From NCBI GenBank assembly GCA_913061425.1, contig CAJXUO010000096.1:1-6115 (forward strand): a stretch of DNA of 6,115 nucleotides, in the 5' to 3' direction. This stretch comes from an uncultured Lutibacter sp. (GTDB taxonomy: Bacteria; Bacteroidota; Bacteroidia; Flavobacteriales; Flavobacteriaceae). Positions 1 through 6,115 of the stretch are shown piece after piece; within the stretch, counting starts at the first letter, position 1, and the number at the start of each line of letters is the position of its first letter. A program made the translations under genes and the position numbers. Under the pieces are notes generated by a model, which searched no databases, was not told the origin of the DNA, and worked only from the letters and a program-made list of their open reading frames with translations.

Positions 1-93
1 TAGATAGGGTTATTACAGTTTTGATAAATTTACAAAAAAACACACACTATACAATTAAACATTTTGTCAATGGAATTCCCTAAGATTTTAAAC

Positions 94-101
94 TATTTTT
101 G
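94..101 (+). promoter_or_regulatory. Candidate Bacteroidota -7 box for the large barrel gene
   Basis: TATTTTTG matches the TAnnTTTG -7 consensus of Bacteroidota housekeeping promoters and ends 21 bases before the ATG at 123. The -33 element is poor: the nearest clear upstream TTG (64-66) is 27 bases away, longer than the usual spacing of about 17-23. In such AT-rich DNA a chance match is possible. No Shine-Dalgarno sequence is visible before the ATG, which is normal for this phylum. Confidence 0.45.
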
Positions 102-122
102 TTTTTCTAACGTTTTGAATAC

Positions 123-3100
123 ATGAAGAAAGTTTTACTTATTTATATCTTCTTAATGACTCTTTTTGCACAGGCACAAAAAGAGTCTGAAAATTTTCGC
201 ACTACATTTTTTACTATTCAAAAAGATTCCGTTCAAATTGATTCTATTAGTATCAATCCGTTTCATTTCAAAATTTTAGATTCAAATAAAACCATCATAG
301 ATTCAAACAACTATTCAATTGACTTTAGCAAATCACTTCTTGTAATTGACAGTAAAAAGTATCCAGAAATTGAAGTTGAATATTTTGCATATCCAGATTT
401 TTTAACCAAAACATATTTTAAATTTGATAAAAAATTAATTGTAGAAAAACCTACAAGAAATTCAATTTTATATGCACTTAGGACAAATAATAAAAAGCGC
501 TTTTTAAAACCATTTGACGGCTTAAATACTACTGGAAGTATTAGTAGAGGTTTAACCATTGGTAACAATCAAGATGCCGTATTAAATTCGACATTAGACT
601 TACAGATTTCAGGAAAACTATCTGACAAAGTAACCTTAAGAGCTTCAATTACCGACACCAATATTCCAATACAAGAAAATGGATATACGCAGCAATTAAA
701 TGAATTTGATCGTGTTTTTATTGAATTGTTTAGTGAAAATTGGAGTATAAAAGCAGGAGATGTAAATCTTGAAAATACAAATACTCATTTTGGGAATTTC
801 ACTAAAAAAGTAGCCGGAATTTCATTAGATGCAACAGTTAATCATTCAGATTCTAAAACAAATTTTTTTGCTTCAGGAGCATTAGTTAGAGGAAAGTTTA
901 CAACCTACAAATTTTCAGGTCAAGAAAGTAATCAAGGACCTTACAGATTGTTTGGCCCAAATAACGAGCAGTATATTATTATAATTTCTGGTAGTGAAAC
1001 GGTATATGTAAACGGAACTCCATTAAAACGTGGAGAAAACAATGATTATATTATTGATTACAATACTGCTGAAATTAGATTTACGCCTACATATCCTATC
1101 AATGCAAATATGAGAATTACAGTAGATTTTCAATTTTCTGATAGAAATTATACGCGGTTTATTACCCATAATGGCGTAAATTATGAAAGTGAGAAATTTC
1201 AAATTGGAGGCTCAATATTTTTAGAAAGCGATTCTAAAAACCAACCCATACAACAAGATTTATCTGATATACAAAAAGAAATTTTAGCAAATGCTGGAAA
1301 TGATTCCAGTCAAATGATTGCTGAAAGTGCAGTTCCGCAAGCATATGATGAGAATAGAATTTTATATAGAAAAGAGTTTGTTGGAATTGAAGAGATTTTT
1401 GTTTATTCAAACAATTCAACAGACGAATTGTATTCAGTTCGATTTACAAATGTTGGTCTGAATCAAGGAGATTATAATTTAATAAACACGCTAGCAACTG
1501 GAAGAGTTTACGAATATATAGGTCCAGATTTAGGAGACTACAATCCAATAACTCAATTAATTGCGCCAAATAAATTAATGCTTGCATTGGTAAACGCTTC
1601 CTATAATCCTTCTGAAAAGACAACTGTAAATGGTGAAATCGCTTTTAGCCAAAACGATCAAAACCTGTTTTCTACCATAGACAATAATCAAAATGAGGGT
1701 GTTGCTGCTAAAATTGGATGGAATCAACTATTGATAGATAAAGAATGGGACTTGAAAAGCACCCTAAACTTTGAGTCTATAAATGCTAATTTTCAAAGTG
1801 TAGAACGCTTTAGAAATATTGAATTCAATAGAGATTGGAGCGTTCAAAATTCTTTTGGAAATCAACAATTAATTAACTCTTCTCTTAGTTATTCTAATGA
1901 AGAAAATGGTGCTCTTTCTTATCGGTTTGAAAAATTAAAATTCAGTGATTCATTTGATGGAAATCGCCATGTTATTAATGGGAATTTAACTTTTGATAAA
2001 TTGAAAATACATCTAGTAAGTAGTTTTCTAAATAGTGAAGGTATTGAAACAAAAAATACTTTTTCACGCCTAAACTTCTATTCAAAATATACTTTAAACA
2101 AAAGTTGGTTGGGAACAAGAGTAAACGCTGAGAATAACAAATTAGAGGATATTACTACTCAAAGCCTTTCTCAATTAAGTCAAAAATTTAATGAATATGA
2201 AGGGTTTTTTGGCGTTGGAGATTCAACAAAAGTATTTACTGAAATTGGAGTGAATTTCAGGTCTAATGATAGTGTAAAATCAAATACCCTAAAGCGAGTA
2301 AGTAATGCAAAAACATATTATATTAACTCTCAATTAATAAAAAATAAGAATTCAAAACTTTCAATATATGCCAATTTTAGAACCGTAGAGAATATTGATT
2401 TTAACAATACTAAATCTTTAAATTCTAGAGTGCTATACACTCAAAAATTATTTAACAATATTGTTAGTTTGAGTAGTATTTATGAAACTGTTTCTGGAAA
2501 TTTACCTCAACAAGAATTTACATATTTAGAAGTAGACCCAGGACAAGGGTTTTATACTTGGATTGATTATAACAATAATAGTATTCAGGAAATAAATGAA
2601 TTCGAAATTGCACAATTTCAAGATCAAGCAACCTTTTTACGGGTTGCGCTTCCAACTATTAACTATATAGAAACGCATCAAACTAAATTTAGCCAATCGC
2701 TAAATTTGAATTTTAGTCAATGGAGCAATAAGGATAAATTAAAAAAAATAGTTTCTCATTTTCAAAATCAAACATTTGTTTTAATAGATAATAAGCAAAA
2801 AAGAACCGAATCAGATTTTAACTTAAATCCGTTTAAAACTAATACTGATGATTTATTAGCATTAAACTTTAATTTTAAAAACAGTTTGTTCTTTAATCGA
2901 GGAAAACAAAAATATTCTACAACCTATAATTTTATAGATTCTAAAAACAAAACCAGTTTTGCGATAGACAATATCGAAAGTAAATTGAAATCTCATCAAC
3001 TACAATTTACACATAAAATTAGTGAGTTTTGGCTAATGGATATAAAAGGGAATATCACAAGAAATAAAAATACTTCTCAAAATTATGTAACTCGAAATTA

Positions 3101-3506
3101 TAGTTTGAATAACAAATCTATACATCCAAAAATATCTTACGTATATAGTCATAATAAAATTTTTGATGTGTTTTATCAATATAAAAAGAAGGAAAATACT
3201 ATTGGAAATTTAGAGCATTTAAACTCTCAAAAAATGGGAGCTTCATTCAAATCATCTAATCAAAAAGGAACCTCTTTTAGCACCGAATTTAATTTCTTTA
3301 TCAATGATTATATAGGAAATCAAAATTCACCAGTTGCTTATCAAATGCTTGAAGGTTTACAGCCTGGAAATAATTTCACTTGGAGTTTATTATGGCAGCA
3401 AAAACTGACTTCTTACTTAGACTTGAACATCAATTATTTAGGTAGAAAAAGTGAGGCTTCCAGAACTATTCATACAGGAACAGTGCAACTAAGAGCTCAT
3501 TTTTAG
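123..3506 (+). CDS. Large SprA-like outer-membrane beta-barrel protein (1127 aa), function unknown
   Basis: This is a predicted exported outer-membrane protein. Residues 1-18 are a Sec signal peptide (Lys-Lys, hydrophobic core, cleavage probably after Ala-Gln-Ala). A strand-rich segment follows to about 130. Residues 138-232 resemble the conserved core of SprA-type proteins, with landmarks SRGLTIGNN (141-149), NSTLDLQISG (155-164), TNIPIQ (179-184), LNEFDRVFIEL (192-202) and KAGDVNLE (210-217). A second conserved module holds NQGPYRL (270-276) and DYIIDYN (308-314). The rest alternates short polar and aromatic stretches like a large barrel, and the chain ends in Phe after a QLRAHF tail, as outer-membrane barrels often do. 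Residues 815-826 form an EF-hand-like loop. An in-frame stop at 108-110 makes ATG 123 the first possible start. From memory, similar proteins of about this size are common and uncharacterised in Bacteroidota. SprA, the type 9 secretion translocon, is about twice as long, so this is not SprA. I see no TonB box. Confidence 0.9.
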   Translation: MKKVLLIYIFLMTLFAQAQKESENFRTTFFTIQKDSVQIDSISINPFHFKILDSNKTIIDSNNYSIDFSKSLLVIDSKKYPEIEVEYFAYPDFLTKTYFKFDKKLIVEKPTRNSILYALRTNNKKRFLKPFDGLNTTGSISRGLTIGNNQDAVLNSTLDLQISGKLSDKVTLRASITDTNIPIQENGYTQQLNEFDRVFIELFSENWSIKAGDVNLENTNTHFGNFTKKVAGISLDATVNHSDSKTNFFASGALVRGKFTTYKFSGQESNQGPYRLFGPNNEQYIIIISGSETVYVNGTPLKRGENNDYIIDYNTAEIRFTPTYPINANMRITVDFQFSDRNYTRFITHNGVNYESEKFQIGGSIFLESDSKNQPIQQDLSDIQKEILANAGNDSSQMIAESAVPQAYDENRILYRKEFVGIEEIFVYSNNSTDELYSVRFTNVGLNQGDYNLINTLATGRVYEYIGPDLGDYNPITQLIAPNKLMLALVNASYNPSEKTTVNGEIAFSQNDQNLFSTIDNNQNEGVAAKIGWNQLLIDKEWDLKSTLNFESINANFQSVERFRNIEFNRDWSVQNSFGNQQLINSSLSYSNEENGALSYRFEKLKFSDSFDGNRHVINGNLTFDKLKIHLVSSFLNSEGIETKNTFSRLNFYSKYTLNKSWLGTRVNAENNKLEDITTQSLSQLSQKFNEYEGFFGVGDSTKVFTEIGVNFRSNDSVKSNTLKRVSNAKTYYINSQLIKNKNSKLSIYANFRTVENIDFNNTKSLNSRVLYTQKLFNNIVSLSSIYETVSGNLPQQEFTYLEVDPGQGFYTWIDYNNNSIQEINEFEIAQFQDQATFLRVALPTINYIETHQTKFSQSLNLNFSQWSNKDKLKKIVSHFQNQTFVLIDNKQKRTESDFNLNPFKTNTDDLLALNFNFKNSLFFNRGKQKYSTTYNFIDSKNKTSFAIDNIESKLKSHQLQFTHKISEFWLMDIKGNITRNKNTSQNYVTRNYSLNNKSIHPKISYVYSHNKIFDVFYQYKKKENTIGNLEHLNSQKMGASFKSSNQKGTSFSTEFNFFINDYIGNQNSPVAYQMLEGLQPGNNFTWSLLWQQKLTSYLDLNINYLGRKSEASRTIHTGTVQLRAHF

Positions 3507-3515
3507 TCACCTTTC

Positions 3516-3549
3516 TTGTTAGATTGTACGCAACTATTATATACATTTG
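3516..3549 (+). promoter_or_regulatory. Candidate promoter for the DUF3575-like gene
   Basis: TACATTTG at 3542-3549 is an exact TAnnTTTG -7 box, with a TTG -33 candidate at 3516-3518 and a 23-base spacer, at the upper end of the usual range. A second TTG at 3524-3526 leaves 15 bases, which is short. The ATG lies 29 bases past the -7 box, so the predicted leader is about 20-25 bases of A/T-rich sequence without a Shine-Dalgarno motif. There is no hairpin in the 72-base gap after the upstream gene, so read-through from it is also possible. Confidence 0.6.
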
Positions 3550-3578
3550 TCATCTTATTTAAAATATAAATTTATACC

Positions 3579-4124
3579 ATGAAAAAAATTACACTTACAT
3601 TTGTTTTATTAATCTCTGCATTCGTTTCATTTGCTCAAAGTACAGCTATTGAAGACAACGCAAGAAATAACGAAGTAAAAATAAATACGACCAATTTAAT
3701 TGGTTTTAAATGGGTAGACTTTACTTATGAGCGTTTAATAAATGAAGAATCTTCTTTTGGAGTTGGGCTTCTAGTTACTCTTAATGATGAAGATACTGGA
3801 TTAAATGAATATAGAACGTTTTCTTTAACTCCATATTATCGCCATTTCTTTTCTAATAAATATGCTGAAGGGTTTTTTGTAGAAGGGTTTACGATGTTAC
3901 ATAGCGGAAAAGATGAGTATTACACACACAATATTGGAGGTGATGGTGTATATCATGAAGATACTTATACTGATTTTGCAGTTGGTGTTTCTACTGGTTT
4001 TAAAATAGTAAGCAATAAAGGTTTTGTTGCGGAATTTTACATAGGTTTAGGAAGAGATTTATTAGACAAAAGTTACAGAGAAGTAGTAACTCGTGGAGGA
4101 TTATCTATTGGTTATAGATTCTAA
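3579..4124 (+). CDS. Small outer-membrane beta-barrel protein, DUF3575-like (181 aa)
   Basis: This is a predicted exported outer-membrane protein of unknown role. Residues 1-19 are a signal peptide (Lys-Lys, hydrophobic core, cleavage probably after Ser-Phe-Ala). The mature protein alternates hydrophobic and polar residues in short strands and ends in GYRF, a C-terminal Phe typical of barrels inserted by the BAM machinery. The segment NEVKINTTNLIGFKWVDFTY (31-50) followed by ERLINEESSFGVG is what I recognise as DUF3575-like. The length suits an eight-stranded barrel. Residues 108-132 make a long polar loop rich in His, Asp, Glu and Tyr, with His at 108, 117 and 126. The start is supported by the signal peptide beginning exactly there and by the promoter box just upstream. 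The gene lies 72 bases after the large barrel gene and ends 11 bases before a strong terminator. The family name is from recollection and is less certain than the barrel call. Confidence 0.88.
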   Translation: MKKITLTFVLLISAFVSFAQSTAIEDNARNNEVKINTTNLIGFKWVDFTYERLINEESSFGVGLLVTLNDEDTGLNEYRTFSLTPYYRHFFSNKYAEGFFVEGFTMLHSGKDEYYTHNIGGDGVYHEDTYTDFAVGVSTGFKIVSNKGFVAEFYIGLGRDLLDKSYREVVTRGGLSIGYRF

Positions 4125-4135
4125 AACACTTAATT

Positions 4136-4180
4136 ATAAAACAAAAAAGCCTCCAAGTATTGGAGGCTTTTTTGTTTTAT
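4136..4180. terminator. Strong bidirectional rho-independent terminator
   Basis: A perfect inverted repeat: 4136-4156 pairs with 4160-4180 around a 3-base GTA loop, giving 21 base pairs. The G+C core is GCCTCCAA / TTGGAGGC (4149-4156 and 4160-4167), flanked by six A on the left and six T on the right. Either strand therefore gives a GC stem followed by a U-run. It sits 11 bases after the DUF3575-like stop and 44 bases past the end of the opposing DUF6868-like gene, so it can terminate both convergent transcripts. Confidence 0.93.
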
Positions 4181-4224
4181 CTAAGAGTTAATTCTTTGCA
4201 GAAATATGTAAATAAAAAGAGGAA

Positions 4225-4482
4225 TTATTTACGCTCATTTTTATTTACAATTCCAATTGCTATATATGGTATCAGTAAAAATACTATTACTACTATTTTC
4301 CAAAGGGAGATAAAGGAAATCATGAGGATATCAAAAGTCTCAAAAGATATAGTGAAAAAATTGCTCCAAATAGTATAAATCATTTCCTTTCCCAATAAAA
4401 GAACAAAACCAAAAAAGAATAGCAAAACAAAATTGATAACCGCGCTCCAACCAAGAACACTTCGTAATTTAATAAAATCCAT
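4225..4482 (-). CDS. Small two-helix inner-membrane protein, DUF6868-like (85 aa)
   Basis: This is a predicted inner-membrane protein of unknown function. It has two hydrophobic helices, roughly residues 10-31 and 53-79, joined by an amphipathic stretch, and a positively charged C-terminus (NKNERK). Landmarks are GWSAVIN (11-17), Trp39 followed by FFTISFETFD (42-51), Lys62 inside the second helix, and LIPYIAIGIV (70-79). This pattern fits my memory of the DUF6868 family, whose members are about this length. The family label is recollection, while the membrane topology is visible directly. No other good start competes with the ATG at 4482; the bases before it contain only a weak purine-rich TAGAGAT. 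The gene follows the synthetase gene on the same strand after 145 bases containing two hairpins, so it is probably a separate transcript, though I find no convincing promoter box. A plus-strand frame over this interval has no protein-like features. Confidence 0.82.
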   Translation of the reverse strand: MDFIKLRSVLGWSAVINFVLLFFFGFVLLLGKEMIYTIWSNFFTISFETFDILMISFISLWKIVVIVFLLIPYIAIGIVNKNERK

Positions 4483-4558
4483 AATCTCTAAAATTTAGTC
4501 GTTAAGTAATTGACAAGTAAGATACTAAATAATACTTGATTAATTGACCCTTTGGCGC

Positions 4559-4591
4559 ATAAGAAAGCCTCACAATGTGAGGCTTTCTTAT
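4559..4591 (-). terminator. Probable terminator of the glycyl-tRNA synthetase gene
   Basis: A perfect 15-bp stem (4559-4573 with 4577-4591) around a 3-base loop, with the core AAGCCTCAC / GTGAGGCTT. It lies 37 bases beyond the synthetase stop codon. On the minus strand the stem ends in TTTCTTAT, an interrupted U-run, so it is weaker than the terminator at 4136-4180 but has the same layout. It also separates the synthetase gene from the DUF6868-like gene. Confidence 0.75.
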
Positions 4592-4601
4592 ATTTTATGA
4601 G

Positions 4602-4621
4602 ATTCCTGCCCTCGCAGGAAT
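4602..4621. repeat. REP-like short palindrome
   Basis: ATTCCTGC (4602-4609) and GCAGGAAT (4614-4621) form an 8-bp stem around a CCTC loop, 6 bases after the synthetase stop. There is no U-run, so it is unlikely to be a terminator by itself. From memory, palindromes with the arms ATTCCTGC and GCAGGAAT recur across flavobacterial intergenic regions, much like REP elements elsewhere. Only one copy is in this window, so the repeat status is inferred. Confidence 0.6.
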
Positions 4622-4627
4622 AATATC

Positions 4628-6070
4628 TTACATTTTTGACAACCACGTTTTCATTGAAACTTCTTGAGCAATAATAGCTTTTACTTCAGTTATTTTTACA
4701 CGCTTTTGTTCCATCGTATCTCTATAACGTATCGTTACAGAGTCGTCTTCTAATGTGTCATGATCTACAGTAATACAAAATGGCGTACCATTTGCGTCTT
4801 GCCTTCTATAGCGTCTTCCAACAGCATCTTTTTCATCATACACAACATTGAAATCCCATTTCAAATCGTCCATAATCTTACGTGCAACTTCTGGCAAACC
4901 ATCTTTCTTTACCAATGGCAAAATAGCCGCTTTTGTAGGTGCTAAAACTGCAGGTAATTTTAATACCGTTCTTGTAGTTCCATTCTCCAATTCTTCTTCT
5001 TGTAATGAATTAGAAAAAACGGCTAAAAACATTCTATCTAATCCGATAGAGGTTTCTAAAACGTACGGAACATATGATTTGTTTTCTTCGTGATCAAAAT
5101 ATTGTAATTTCCTTCCAGAATGCTCTTCATGAGCTTTTAAATCAAAGTCTGTTCTAGAATGTATTCCTTCTAATTCTTTAAATCCAAACGGAAATCTAAA
5201 TTCAATATCAGAAGCAGCATCTGCATAATGTGCTAATTTCTCATGGTCATGAAAACGGTAATTATCTTCTCCCATTCCCAATGACAAGTGCCACTTCATA
5301 CGAGCTTCTTTCCAATGCTTATACCATTCACCTTGTGTTCCTGGTTTTATGAAAAACTGCATTTCCATTTGTTCAAACTCACGCATTCTAAAAATGAATT
5401 GACGTGCAACAATCTCATTTCTAAATGCTTTTCCTGTTTGAGCAATTCCAAACGGAATCTTCATTCGTCCTGATTTTTGAACATTCAGAAAGTTTACAAA
5501 AATACCTTGTGCAGTTTCTGGTCGTAAATATAAATCCATTGCATGTTCTGCAGACGCACCTAATTTAGTTCCAAACATTAAATTAAACTGCTTTACATCC
5601 GTCCAATTTCTAGATCCTGATAAAGGACATGCAATTTCTAATTCTTCAATTAATGCTTTGACGTCTGCCAAATCTTCTTTTTCAAGAGATTGCCCTAAAC
5701 GTTTTAAAATAGCAACTCCTTTTTCTTTATATCCCAACACTCTTGGATTGGTAGAAATAAACTCGTCTTTATTAAAAGTTTCTCCAAAACGTTTTGCCGC
5801 TTTTTTTACTTCTTTCTCTATTTTAGCATCTAGTTTCCCAACATAATCTTCTACTAAAACATCTGCTCTATATCTCTTCTTTGAATCTTTATTGTCAATT
5901 AATGGGTCACTAAAAGCATCTACGTGTCCTGAAGCCTTCCATGTAGTTGGATGCATAAATATTGCCGTATCAATTCCGACAATATTTTCATTCATCTGAA
6001 CCATTGCTTTCCACCAATACTCTCTAATATTTTTCTTTAATTCAACTCCATTTTGTGCATAATCATATAC
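4628..6070 (-). CDS. glyQS: Glycine--tRNA ligase (glycyl-tRNA synthetase, homodimeric type), 5' end missing
   Basis: This cytoplasmic class II synthetase charges tRNA-Gly with glycine using ATP. The 480 codons present start at Val-Tyr-Asp-Tyr-Ala-Gln-Asn-Gly, a conserved stretch near the N-terminus. Numbered from that Val, the glycine-site motif RPETAQG is at 183-189, class II motif 2 FRNE at 216-219 with the REFEQMEMQFF segment after it, and class II motif 3 GLDR at 343-346. A lysine/glutamate-rich insertion lies at about 75-150. The C-terminal anticodon-binding domain starts near LPAVLAPTKAAILPL. Family members are about 510 residues, so roughly 30 residues are lost at the contig end. The frame stays open into the adapter at 6071-6085, adding a false MYKRQ start that is not part of the protein. 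This is the single-chain alpha2 type, not the E. coli alpha2beta2 enzyme with separate glyQ and glyS genes. The symbol glyS is also used for it. Confidence 0.97.
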   Translation of the reverse strand, partial: VYDYAQNGVELKKNIREYWWKAMVQMNENIVGIDTAIFMHPTTWKASGHVDAFSDPLIDNKDSKKRYRADVLVEDYVGKLDAKIEKEVKKAAKRFGETFNKDEFISTNPRVLGYKEKGVAILKRLGQSLEKEDLADVKALIEELEIACPLSGSRNWTDVKQFNLMFGTKLGASAEHAMDLYLRPETAQGIFVNFLNVQKSGRMKIPFGIAQTGKAFRNEIVARQFIFRMREFEQMEMQFFIKPGTQGEWYKHWKEARMKWHLSLGMGEDNYRFHDHEKLAHYADAASDIEFRFPFGFKELEGIHSRTDFDLKAHEEHSGRKLQYFDHEENKSYVPYVLETSIGLDRMFLAVFSNSLQEEELENGTTRTVLKLPAVLAPTKAAILPLVKKDGLPEVARKIMDDLKWDFNVVYDEKDAVGRRYRRQDANGTPFCITVDHDTLEDDSVTIRYRDTMEQKRVKITEVKAIIAQEVSMKTWLSKM

Positions 6071-6115
6071 CTGTCTCTTATACACATCTCCGAGCCCACG
6101 AGACCTCTCTACATC
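6071..6115. other. Illumina Nextera adapter contamination (non-genomic)
   Basis: Positions 6071-6089 are the reverse complement of the 19-bp Tn5 mosaic end (AGATGTGTATAAGAGACAG). Positions 6090-6104 (CCGAGCCCACGAGAC) complete the Nextera read-2 transposon adapter in reverse complement. Positions 6105-6112 (CTCTCTAC) fall where the i7 index belongs and match, from memory, Nextera index N707. The last three bases, ATC, fit the start of the P7 flow-cell sequence. The elements are in the exact order of a read running through a short insert into its adapter. Confidence 0.98.

Noticed and set aside
1..122. A further gene or divergent promoter at the left edge
   Set aside because: No coding frame is supported, and I found no minus-strand TAnnTTTG box. 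The region is A/T-rich leader sequence.
311..568. Minus-strand open frame of 85 codons
   Set aside because: It is antisense to the 5' part of the large barrel gene, whose frame has a signal peptide and conserved landmarks there.
1234..1419. Minus-strand open frame of 61 codons
   Set aside because: It lies wholly inside the large barrel gene on the opposite strand and has no protein-like features.
123..3506. Identification of the large gene as sprA itself
   Set aside because: It is about half the length of SprA, and the resemblance is confined to the N-terminal third, so a symbol is not justified.
4160..4378. Plus-strand open frame of 72 codons
   Set aside because: It starts inside the terminator hairpin, lies mostly antisense to the DUF6868-like gene, and its translation has no recognisable features.
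4483..4558. Minus-strand promoter for the DUF6868-like gene
   Set aside because: Only loose partial matches to TAnnTTTG are present, with no paired TTG at a suitable distance, so I did not annotate one.
4760..5846. Several plus-strand open frames of 61-81 codons
   Set aside because: All are antisense to the glycyl-tRNA synthetase gene, whose catalytic motifs are intact through this interval.
6071..6089. A real Tn5 or IS50 end next to the synthetase gene
   Set aside because: The mosaic end continues directly into the Nextera read-2 adapter, an index and P7 bases, which do not exist in natural transposons.

Overview
The window is AT-rich chromosomal DNA from a member of the Bacteroidota, most likely the Flavobacteriia. 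Four things point there. Two exported proteins end in a C-terminal Phe typical of outer-membrane barrels. The largest protein carries a SprA-like core. A TAnnTTTG promoter box sits at the right distance from two starts, with no strong Shine-Dalgarno sequences. The glycyl-tRNA synthetase is the single-chain homodimer type. I cannot name a genus from the sequence alone.

Layout. Positions 1-122 hold no gene, only a promoter candidate. Two plus-strand genes follow: a large SprA-like outer-membrane beta-barrel protein (123-3506) and a small DUF3575-like barrel protein (3579-4124). They end at a strong symmetric terminator (4136-4180). Two minus-strand genes converge on that terminator: a two-helix inner-membrane protein of the DUF6868 type (4225-4482) and a 5'-truncated glycyl-tRNA synthetase gene (4628-6070). 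Two hairpins lie between the minus-strand genes. The one at 4559-4591 is probably the synthetase terminator. The one at 4602-4621 looks like a dispersed REP-type palindrome.

The last 45 bases (6071-6115) are not genomic. They are Illumina Nextera library adapter: the Tn5 mosaic end, the rest of the read-2 adapter, an 8-base index and the start of the P7 sequence. The window is therefore the end of a draft contig. The apparent start of the synthetase frame (Met-Tyr-Lys-Arg-Gln) is translated adapter, and the true N-terminus, about 30 residues, is missing.

The genes do not form an obvious pathway. The two plus-strand genes both encode cell-envelope proteins and may share a terminator. The minus-strand genes are translation housekeeping plus a small membrane protein of unknown role. 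I see no mobile element, CRISPR array, tRNA, rRNA or defence system. The most solid unusual observation is the adapter contamination. The most biologically interesting is the large barrel protein with its SprA-like core and an EF-hand-like loop.
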